From Rallus limicola (taxonomy: Eukaryota > Chordata > Aves > Gruiformes > Rallidae), in contig JAKCOZ010000032.1 in assembly GCA_022605955.1 (NCBI GenBank), forward strand, positions 7,192,001 through 7,256,000: 64,000 nt of DNA, written 5' to 3'. How positions within the stretch are numbered: position 1 is the first letter of the stretch; every line of letters begins with the position of its first letter. Below, piece after piece: positions 50,201-60,200 of the stretch. The position numbers and the translations under genes are program-made. A model generated the notes under the pieces. It had not been told where the DNA came from. It saw only the letters and a list, made by a program, of their open reading frames with translations, and searched no databases.

Positions 50201-52103
50201 CCAGAGACACAGTTCAGAGCTCTTTCTTATCTCCTCCTGGTTTCATTGCTTTCTGGATGCACATTTAAGTCTGTCCCTGAGTTAGACTACTGACACGGGT
50301 GTTATCTGTACTTTCTGAAGAGCTGTTGTGATATCTGTCCAGACTGCATTGATTAAGGGATGTCTGGACTTGAACCTGATTACATTAAGGCAGATAATAG
50401 CCCTAACGAGGAACAGATTTTATTGCTTTGGACATTTCTCTCCCTTCCCTCTCTCCTTATTTACAATGCAGGATGTGCATTACATTTATTTTGTACTGAA
50501 AAGTAACAAACTTACTTGTCAATTCAATACGGTTTAAAGCCACAGAAAAGCATTAAAGGGTTAAAAAGACATTTGCTAGACTGAGTCCACATTTTAAATA
50601 ACAGGTTACTATGCATATAGATGACATTTGTTTTCTGCCTCTTCAAAAAGCAAATAAAGTCAGCTAAAGTACATGAAGAAAACTAGCAACTATGAATACT
50701 ATCAAAATACTGAACCTTTAGTTAAAACAGTTCAGGTGCTTATGGCATTCATATCCAAGGAGCAGAAAGAAACACTGGGTTTAGGATATTATCTGAAAAA
50801 TAATAATGGCAGCCTGTTAGCTGGTTTGCTCTTTAATCTAGCATTATGCATATGAACTTTTGCAAACACCATTTGGCTATGCAAATGAAATGCTTAAGAT
50901 CAGAGAGACAGGAAAAATGACTTCTCTGATTGAAAAGTGGAGGGAGTGATGCACTGGCCAATGTAGAGTAGGCATGGAAGGGAGGGAAAGAGCCATGTAT
51001 TTGCTTGCCCAGTCACATCTTTTAAAGAAAACAAGAGAAATCCCAAAGCAAGAGGGAGTCAATGAGATCTGGGCACAGGAAGCATGGAAGTAATTTTTGG
51101 TCCTGTGTAAGCCCATGGCTGGTGAACTCCCACTCATCCCATATTTGAGAACAGCTGTGCATACAGAGCATGTTTTCCAAAAACACGCACCCATCAAGTT
51201 CACAATGGTAAGAAATGAACAAATACTCCTCTAGACCTTTTTCTTTGCAAAGATTAGAAAACATACTATTTCTACTGGATGCTCTGTAAAGAAAAAAAAA
51301 AAACATACTTTTGATTTCAAAGAGAATGAATTCTTTACTGACAACAGACTAAAAATGCTGTGTATTATGCAAATTTGTGTCACAAGGCCTATAGCTAAAA
51401 TAAGCAAAATGGTGGGAGAAAATAAAAGTCTTTTATCACAAACTGAAAAGGCATTGCACAGCCATGTGACCCGTGTTTCATATTTACCATCAGCAAATAT
51501 TCCAAAGAAATCATCTTAAAAGCACTTCAAGTGCCTAAGAAACTACCTAGCTCCTCAGCTGCTGTTCACATGATGGTTTTTTATACAACTTCAGCTTCCA
51601 CATGTTAACTACTTCTGGTTTGTTGTTTTGGTTTTGTGTTGGTTTTGTGTTTTTTTTTTTTAAAAAAGCACACTGAGATCACATGAAAGAATATTTTGTT
51701 TGACACCAGTTTTTAAAAGATTTCTGAGGATCCTTCTGTTTGCTGTTTAGGGATCAAGATGATAAATTTCCACAGACAATTTTCTAAAGCTGTAGGAGCA
51801 GACATCCTTGCTCAGTTGCTGTGAATTTTGAAAAGATGACACTGAGGTCTCATATGGGGTTAATGTGATATATTACAAGCCATTCCATCACACAGATGTC
51901 CTGACTTGGAAGCAGAGAGACAGTGTCTGATACCTGGAAGGGTCTTGTCTTTTTTTTTTTTGACAGTCAAATATTTATTTTTGGAACCTTTTTGAAGCTT
52001 ACAATTGTGTCACCTTTTTGCCATGTGTGGCACAGTTTAAAAATTATTTAATTTGCTTTTTTCTTAAGCAGGAAACTATGCACATAAGAAATTGATATAT
52101 ACA
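44271..52103. other. Long single-copy non-coding stretch
   Basis: Nearly 8 kb without a recognised gene or transposon. The longest frames are 109 codons (45157-45486, minus) and 108 codons (50877-51203, minus), with no domain seen. A small perfect hairpin (AGAAAACC, loop TGTA, GGTTTTCT) lies at 47627-47646. An octamer ATGCAAAT lies at 50879-50886. A T/G-rich run lies at about 51615-51662. Confidence 0.5.
48395..48412. repeat. Homopolymer of 18 G
   Basis: Eighteen consecutive G residues are followed by AGG. Length is likely to be unstable and error-prone in sequencing. It could form a G-quadruplex, but there is no sign of a role. Confidence 0.85.
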
Positions 52104-52234
52104 AGGGTTTGGGGTTTTGTGGTTTGATTTTTTTGTTGTAGTTTGATTTTTTCTTTGGGTTTTTCAGGTTTTGGGTTGGGTTTTTTTTGTTTGGTGTTTT
52201 GTTTTTTGGGGTTTTTTTGTTTTGTTTTGTTTTT
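52104..52234. repeat. T/G-rich low-complexity block, 131 bp
   Basis: The plus strand is almost entirely T and G, with patterns such as GGGTTTGGGGTTTTGTGG and GGGGTTTTTTTGTTTTG and only a handful of A or C. There is no constant period. It superficially recalls telomere-like G/T strands but is far too irregular. A similar block occurs at 17447-17555. Confidence 0.75.
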
Positions 52235-52824
52235 ACAAGCCCTGTAATTTGTGAGACTTCACATATATATATATCCAGAATTGGTGACTTGACTACTTAA
52301 ACACCCCTTTTCTTTCCTTCCCAAATCTAGAGTCACAACTGTAATCCCTGCTGCTATAGCAAGGAGATGGGTGCATAAAAACAGGTGTTTCCATCTTTAC
52401 TCTGGTCAAATCATGCCACAGAAATCCCAAATCTCTACATCGCACCTGACTACTCCCCTGCAGGCAATCCCCCTTCCTGCACACTACCGCTTCCCTTCGA
52501 TAAGCATCCCTGGGAAACCTGAGAGCACAGCTTAACAGGTGAGTCTCAAGCACCTCTCTCCTCCTGCCTCTCTTCCAGAGGATATCCAGGCCACAGACAA
52601 GTGCTGCAAGGACCAGCGGGGCACACTGGCAGCACACTGCCTGGCCTCCTGCCATCAGCTCTGAGCACATCAAAACAGAACAGCTGCTTCAAGTCACATT
52701 ATTAAAAATAAGGCACTTTCCTCCTACTTCCACTACAATATGGCATTTCAAGAGCGCGGTCCCCACATCAAACAACACCTGAACGTGCTTCTCTGCTTGG
52801 ACATACGTTAGAGACATCTTCAGC
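52235..52824. other. Single-copy DNA before LTR copy 2
   Basis: No gene is recognised. A short AT run lies at 52262-52274. A 126-codon minus frame (52293-52673) encodes a cysteine-rich peptide without recognisable domain and is probably chance. Confidence 0.5.
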
Positions 52825-52829
52825 TTGGG
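52825..52829. repeat. Target-site duplication of LTR copy 2, left
   Basis: TTGGG directly precedes the LTR and is repeated exactly at 53401-53405, directly after it. Five bases is the duplication size expected of ERVL-type integration. Confidence 0.8.
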
Positions 52830-53400
52830 TGTCGTGGTTTCACCCCGGCTGTGGGCAGAGATCCAGGCAGCTGCCTGCTAATTAAAGTAAAAGAGCAGGG
52901 GAAGAGGGAAAGGGGGAGGGAAAACAAGGGAAGGGAAAAGGAAGGGGCAAATAACTCCAAACCCAAGAAACTAAGAGGCCCGTGGGTTGGGATAAGGAGA
53001 GTTTACTAAGAGAACAGAAAGATCAAATATAACAATGCTCACAGGACTTTAGAGCAAAAGAATATGAAACTATTGATCCCCAATGCAGTTTCTCACCCAA
53101 CCACACAGCTCAGGCCGCACCACCCAGAGCTGCCCCGGAACCCGACCGTCCCCCAAGACCCTCGCGTCCCGGAACCGCCCCCCTTCTTCCTCCCATCAGC
53201 CCCCTTTATCCTGGGCAGGACGTAATTGGCATGGAATACTCTCTTTGGCCCATCTGGGTCACCTGTCCTGGCTTTGACTGTCTGACTGCAACTAGAAACA
53301 TCAGGGTGTTCTCAGCACTGCTTTCATTGTAACTCCCAAACACAGCATCCCATCCGCTGCTACAAATGGAGTTAACTCTATCCTGACTGAAACCAGGACA
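52830..53400 (-). mobile_element. ERVL-like solo LTR, copy 2 (minus strand)
   Basis: A complete 571-bp LTR reads TGTCGTGGTTTCACCCCGGC on its plus-strand left end and closes with CTGAAACCAGGACA. It is flanked by TTGGG on both sides, showing that the whole element collapsed to one LTR by recombination between its two LTRs. It is about 97% identical by eye to copy 3 (roughly 15 differences) and the reverse of copy 1. Its 64-codon plus-strand frame (53083-53277) recurs in copy 3 simply because the DNA is the same; it is antisense and not a gene. Confidence 0.95.
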
Positions 53401-53405
53401 TTGGG
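53401..53405. repeat. Target-site duplication of LTR copy 2, right
   Basis: TTGGG, identical to 52825-52829, follows the terminal ACA of the LTR. Confidence 0.8.
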
Positions 53406-56400
53406 GAAAAACAGTCTTGGCTTGCTGATCAGAGCAGCATGCAAGAAATGGTCTGGCTTTTGTTTCACATTGTATTTCAAATGCATTCTGAAATTAGTAA
53501 CAACCTGGAAATGTTATATTTCCAAGATACACTTGCTTAATTAAACTTATTTTCTTCTACGTTAGCAGATAATTGCAAAGAATTAAGCTCATGTTGTATG
53601 CCTAAATTTTCAAAAGAGAACATAAATGGCTTAGGGAATACAGACCACAGAGTGCCAACACTTCATGCTTCAGTTCTGGAGCCTCTTCTCCATCAGCTCC
53701 AGGAGAGAGACAGCTTCCTACATATGTGGATAATCAAAACAATGCATTTTTTGAAGGCAACAAAAAAGTCACATCCATTTACTGAGGGGAAAAAAAGTAC
53801 TTGAAAAAAAATTCCCCTAAAATGCATAAGGAGTATTTCCTCTGCCATCAGCTGAAATGTAAGTTTCAAGTTGTGACAAATGAAAAATGCACACTACCTT
53901 TATTTTTAATAAAGTACTTTTCACCCAAAGAGTCTTTACTTTAGTCACTGAAACATGGAATGACTCTGGCAAAAAGCACGAGTCAGCCCATTGCTGTCAA
54001 ACTCCAGAATGCCTTTATTTTACATCTTAGCAACAGTAATTAGAATCACATCCTTCTGCCACAATAACCGGACAGACTGCAACACATCGGTCATCGCAGG
54101 AGCCTTGTCTGAAATTCAGGCAACCTTCACACTAGTGAGTTCCTTTCCTCACTTCCCAGAAGGAATGAAAAGGCTTCATAACAGATGCAAACCATGGGAG
54201 CCTCAAATCACTAAGATGTGCCAAACATCATGGGTACCACCCAAGTCACCCAGCCTCTTCATGTAGAACCCATATATGTAACTACTGAAAAATGATGTCT
54301 GTTAATGCCTGTAGAGAAGACATAACCAAGCAGGCCCTGAGGAAGGCTTTGGCTTTCTGACTAGTTCTGTATCCTAATACAAATGCTACCAACAAAGAGG
54401 AGTTGATAGGAAGCAGAACAATACACGAGCGTGGCTGCTTCCACCTGAACTGGTAAAATACTACGAGGCAGGGAGACTCATCTTAGAATAAAAACCAGAT
54501 AAACTTGAGAACTGAAAAAGGCAGGGCCCTCCAGCTGGTAACTGACACCACACACTAAGCTCTGAAACATGTAAATTACTATTTGACAGCATCTTTTCTC
54601 TGCTTTTGCACTTGTTTTAAAACAAGCAGGACTGTGATGCAAAACCTCGTTGCCACGTGGGTCTGCCATTGTGCCCAACAATAACGGCAGATTCCAGGCT
54701 AAAGTCAGGCCTGTGGGATGTAATTATAGCAAGTGACAAGACAGCTGTATCCTCAAGACCCTGATTTGAGAACAACATGATGCCTTGTGCAGATGAAATG
54801 CCCCTCCATTGGGGACTGAGAAGGGCAGGGTGAGCCTGAAAAGGCCAGAGGCACAGGAAAACCCTAGGCTCCCACAAGACCTGTCCTACTGGTGGAAACA
54901 GCACTTGTGATGAGGGTCCCACAGCTTAGGAGCAGGGAGCTGCAGGTGGGCTGCTGTCAGACACTCACCCCATCGCCCAGAGCCTGAAGTACTTCACCAG
55001 CACCCACACCTAGGCTTTTTTCCAGTGACAAAGGAGGCTGAAAGAAGGCAGTAGCCAAATGAGCAGCAGCAGTCCCTTCTGAGGCATCCCATCCATAGGG
55101 GGCCTCCTTCCATCACGCTGCCACTCCTTCCCGGGGAGTCAGGAACTGTGCTCCTCTGGTTACAAGAAGAAACTAAGCAGCCCCCCCAGGCACTGCCAAT
55201 TTGTGGTGTGGATTAAGCCCTCCAATACTACTACTGTATTTATCTTTCCCAGTAGATTCATGAGTGCCCTTTGCAGTTTATTTTGCAGTAATAGAAAATC
55301 CTTCAAACAGATAATGAAAACAGAATTTGATTAAGACAGATTTTTAAGGCTCCAGTGGTATTTGTCTTTTTTTCAATGGTTTACATTCAATCTCATCTCC
55401 ATTATTATTCAGATATCTATTTTAAGGTCAGCAGCTAAGCAAAACAAAGACCCCCAGAACCAAAACAAAGCTTTGGTTAAATTTTGTTACAAATAATGTG
55501 AAGAACTCTGCCAAGTTTGTTAGGCCTTCCACCTATGAATGAAGCACAGCTCTGGAGATAAAGTGTTTGGAGTCCTGACCCGATCCCCATCAGAGGAGTC
55601 CTATTATGAACTTCAAGGGTTGTCTAAAACAGAAGATTATAATCTGCAGTTCCAGCAGCCAGCTGCATGGGCAATCCAGACAGACCAAAATTTGTTGCCC
55701 ATCAAAACTTTCAAGAAACAGTGGGTTAGTATTCCTCAACCCACCCGCTGGTCACCTTCAGCGCAGCTGCACTCAACAGCCAGCCCCAGTGGAGTCCACA
55801 GATAATCAAACAGAGCAAGCTGTAAGTTATGGTGTTTTCACATAAAACATTACAATTCGCTGAACATTCACTTGTCCAAAGCAGTTAGAGAGACAGTTGT
55901 TGATCATGGATGAGTCCAGGCTTCCTCTCCAATTCTCAAGTCAAATAAAACTCTGGCTGCCACCAATCTCACTAAGTATTGCACAGCACGTGGGCCTAAA
56001 CTTGTGCAGGGAGTATTGCTCAGCATCTACAAAGCAATTCATGCACCTGGTCCTTTTGACACCCATTGTAGCCTATTGCTATCGGCACAACAGTCACTGA
56101 AAAACATGCAGATCCCAAAAGCGATGTTTTTCCTCCTACAGAAGCATTTTGAAGAAGGAAATGGAAAGAGAGCCTTCTAAAAGATGCACTGAAAAGCATC
56201 CAAAATTCAAGGCAATGCTTCCACCAGCCCTTGATTTATATTATTTAATCCCTTTCCGCAAGGAGGATAAATTGTCACAAAAGTCACACTTCGGTTAACT
56301 TGAGGGCTAGTTGTTTAAAATTATTAGAATGGTAAGGCTATAAATATACATCCTATGAAGGTAAGTATCAGCAAGAAAGATGGGCAAATGTTTTTCTCTA

Positions 56401-56670
56401 AGGCTTAACACTTGTTCAAATGCACAAATCAGTATTTGCTTTCCAAATGCCAAGGCAAGTGCATCTTTGGACATGGAATTTTACCAATGGAGAGAAAGCT
56501 TTGAGCAAACCGCACACTGAAGAGTGCATCATTTCCTAGGACTCACTGTTTTGCTAACCTCCAGCTACTTAATGCTTCAGTATTCAAGCTTCCATTAGAA
56601 GTGTCAGCTTTTGAGTCCTTTTGGTTGGAGAGAAGAACAGAAAGCAAACGGATCCCAGGTCACACAGACT
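53406..56670. other. Single-copy DNA between two solo LTRs
   Basis: No gene is recognised, and no retroviral internal sequence is present. The two flanking LTRs are therefore separate insertions rather than the ends of one provirus. Frames reach 101 codons (54617-54922, minus), and an 88-codon plus frame lies at 55539-55805; none is recognised. Confidence 0.6.
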
Positions 56671-56675
56671 ATGTG
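56671..56675. repeat. Target-site duplication of LTR copy 3, left
   Basis: ATGTG precedes the LTR and recurs at 57245-57249. The identity extends to nine bases (GACTATGTG at 56667-56675 and 57241-57249), the extra four overlapping the LTR's own end. Confidence 0.7.
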
Positions 56676-57244
56676 TGTCGTGGTTTCACCCCGGCTGTGG
56701 GCCGAGATCCACGCAGCTGCCTGCTCCTTAAAGTAAAAGAGCAGGGGAAGAGGGAAAGGGGGGGGAAACAAGGGAAGGGAAAAGGAAGGGACAAATAACT
56801 CCAAAACCAAGAAACTAAGAGGCCCGTGGGTTGGGATAAGGATAGTTTACTAAGAGAACAGAAAGATCAAATATAACAATGCTGACAGGACTTTAGAGCA
56901 AAAGAATATGAAACTATTGATACCCAATGCAGTTTCTCACCCAACCACACAGCTCAGGCCGCACCACCCAGAGCCGTCCCGGAACCCGACCGTCCCCCAA
57001 GACCCTCGCATCCCGGAACCGCCCCTCTTCCTCCTCCCATCAGCCCCCTTTATCCTGGGCAGGACGTAATTGGCATGGAATACTCTCTTTGGCCCATCTG
57101 GGTCACCTGTCCTGGCTTTGACTGTCTGACTGCAACTAGAAACATCAGGGTGTTCTCAGCACTGCTTTCATTGTAACTCCCAAACACAGCATCCCATCCG
57201 CTGCTACAAATGGAGTTAACTCTATCCTGACTGAAACCAGGACT
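56676..57244 (-). mobile_element. ERVL-like solo LTR, copy 3 (minus strand)
   Basis: A 569-bp LTR of the same family and orientation as copy 2. Its plus-strand left end is TGTCGTGGTTTC, and its right end reads CCAGGACT, where family members end CCAGGACA, so the last base appears substituted. ATGTG flanks both sides. The CpG-rich central part (about 56960-57030) and the purine tract (56745-56790) match copy 2. With copy 2 it forms a 3.8-kb direct repeat pair, and with copy 1 an inverted pair over 22 kb. Frames across it (56604-56810 minus, 56927-57121 plus) are not genes. Confidence 0.93.
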
Positions 57245-57249
57245 ATGTG
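57245..57249. repeat. Target-site duplication of LTR copy 3, right
   Basis: ATGTG, identical to 56671-56675, follows the altered last base of the LTR. Confidence 0.7.
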
Positions 57250-60200
57250 TCAGCGTCTGCTTCAGCAGCAAAGGCAAGGCGCTTGCCAGGAAAACACCAG
57301 CAACGCGCAGCGAGCCATCGCAGAGCAAGGCTCCACGCCGCAGACAGCTGCTCACCACCTGCATCCTCACAGAGCCACCTTAATTAAAATCCCTCGCCTC
57401 CATGATTTAGGCGAGTTAGACTGTCCGCTTCTTTTACTAACTGGACCTTCTCAGGGGTTATCATCACCCTAAGGAAGAACGCCTTGCAAATGTCTATGTT
57501 TTTTACATGAGAAGCTGCTCACAGCAAGAATATTTAAGTGGCTCAAGTCGATGTATTAAAGCTACATGTACAAGAGCACATTGTCAGACTCCTATTGACA
57601 CAAAGCCAGGTTTGCATATGAAAATTAAAGGCACAGCTTGAGGGCTTGAAGTTTTCAGGGGCAGGAGTTAAACTGAAGAATGTGCTTTTGCAGCTATTAA
57701 AGGGGGAAGAAAATAATTTAAAAAAAGAAAATCTTTCTGCATGCATTTTCAAAGATAAGTGGGTCTAGCCCCCCACCCCCACTAACTGCTGTCTGTTCCC
57801 CAGCAGCATCCCATGAGCTAACAGAGACAATGAAGCCAACACCTCCCCAGCACAGACCCAGGGCATCACGTTTCAGCAGAGATGGGACTTGGGAATGAGA
57901 CATGACCTTATCATTGGCCAGGATGGAGTGGGTCTAGCAGCCTTGTGTCCTCCCTGAAACCACATACTCATTGGCTTTGCAGAACTCCAGACTGTGTAAA
58001 TCAGCCTGTATCACTCTGGGTTTTCTTGTGTGACTTCTTTCATGTCTAAGGTAGCCCCTTTCCCTTGCTCATTTGTATCATGCAGGGAACACTCACCTGC
58101 CTTTGAAATGTAAAAGGCTTTACTTCTGTAGTGAAGCCTCACCATTTTGGAGTGTGCTGCTAACAAACAGCATAACTGAGGAGCACTTCCAATTACATGG
58201 GCCAAGGTGTTTCAGCATCTGCTGTCACTCAGCCTCCAAACCACCCTCTGTTTCGAGATCAGTACCAGCAGTATGAAAGTAAATGTGATTACTGAAGCTG
58301 TCCTATGTTAACTTGGACTATGACTGTGTATTATAACTAGGCTAATAATTTGAATTATTAGACTATTAGAGCATTATTTGAAATAACATTAAATTCTTGA
58401 CTTACTCTTTTATGGCCACCATAAACGTGACTGATGCATACTTTGCTAAAGAAATAGTAATCGTTATGCAAAGGTCCTTCACAGAATATTCAGATCTCTG
58501 CCATGATTTAAAAAAAAAAAAGGGGGGGGAAGGGGGGGGGGGGGAAGTATTTGATTAATTTTTACCATATGACAATCAAATACATTGAATGAGTATCAGA
58601 GTGCCAAAATATACAATATAAAAAGCCCACCATGGGTCAAAGGCTGCTGGCAGATGGCTGATCCTGTTTTGTAGCTGTATTTCCTGTTACTCTCTTAACA
58701 GGGAAAATCCATAAGAGGTCTGCATTCAGTCACTGAACTTCATCTCTTTAGCACAGCAGTAATTTAACTTGTACAAGGGGCGGTTGTATCTACACACAGA
58801 CAAAGCTAGCCACCCCTGTTTCTTGAATTCCTTTCTCAGATAGCACACCAGGACCTGTTAAGAATCCATAGGCTACCCATCCAGGCTTGTTCTCTTCAAA
58901 ACTCCTAGCTGAAACAGCACTTCTTGGTAAAAACTGTTGGCACTAACAGAGTACCAAAGTAACTGGGAAGCAGCTAAGGTGGTGTTGCCATAATGATATC
59001 CCCGTTTTTGTCAAGAGCTACAGCCAAATAAAACTAGATAAATAAGTTGACCATATACTGTTTTACTTCTTACCTCTCCAAACATATTTTTTGACAATTT
59101 TAGGAAGAGATGAATGTCATGGTTTCTTGGGAAGAAAAAAAAACCTTCCTTTGAAAAACCTCTGGGATGCGCTGGAAGTTAAAACCTGCTGTACAGAACA
59201 GCAGCACAAACTTCTCAGTGAGTACCAGAGATGTTGTGTACCATCCCAAAGTTTAGGAAGAGGCCTTTGGGAAGTACTGGTCAGCCACAGAGCTGAATGT
59301 CAACAACTTCACCCACTGATCCCACCCGGGATCAGGCCCCTGTTCTACAGCTCTATCAGCCCCACTGTCTGTCCTTCCTCTCAGGCAAAAAGCCCTTCTG
59401 AAGCTCTCATGGGCTGTGATTACTGGGAGCTAACTCCATGCTTTAGTGTCTAGTTCAGGCCATAATTTTAGCGGAACCACAAGTACACTTGTAGAACAAA
59501 AAGGCAATAGCAGAACCACAACCTCAGGCCCTGCAGCCATTAAATTTTACAAGTAACAGTAATACACCAAGACATTTCCTCTAATATGTTATGGACAAAT
59601 TTAGACATCTATCACTGGAATAATTACAAGGAATGTCTAAAAATTAATTACATCTGTACCCATCAGCGTATTTATGCCAACACTGTAACCATGTGGTATC
59701 TAAGCATCTTACAGAATTTATGGCCAGAAGAGAGCATTAGTATCATCTTGCCTGGCTTGCTGAATAATACAGGTCATAAAATGATACAATAATTTCTACA
59801 TCAAGCTTGGTGCAGCTAGAGCCTTGTCTCCCTATTAAAAAAATCTAACAGTTGAATATCAAGCAAAGAACAGTTCAACACATCCTCAAAAACCGCTTTT
59901 TGCCTTAACTGGAAAAATGTATACCCTATTCCATGCAGATCTCAGTTGTTTCAGCACCCAAACAACAGATTACCATTATCCACATCATGCAGGAGCTTCA
60001 ATAATACTGCACTTGTTTATGCTTTTGAAGGCTGATAGGTAAAACTGGACAAAATAACTGTACTGCCTAGCAAACAAGTTAGCCCAGAAAAGAATCCATG
60101 TTTCCAAAGAAACAAGGTCCTCTCCCAAGTTTTAGTATCAAAGGCAAACAATGGAGAGTTGCCCTTCCCATGGTGGCTGAGAAGGATAAAGCAACAACTA

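Noticed and set aside
52104..52234. Interstitial telomere repeat
   Set aside because: There is no regular TTAGGG or other fixed period; G and T runs vary irregularly.
53083..53277. Nearly identical 64-codon frames at 34485, 53083 and 56927
   Set aside because: Their similarity comes from three copies of one LTR. The frames are antisense to the LTR and show no sign of coding constraint.
55539..55805. 88-codon plus frame as a possible exon
   Set aside because: No recognisable protein family and no convincing splice sites.
52830..57244. Copies 2 and 3 as the two LTRs of one provirus
   Set aside because: Each has its own target duplication (TTGGG and ATGTG), and the DNA between them shows no retroviral sequence.
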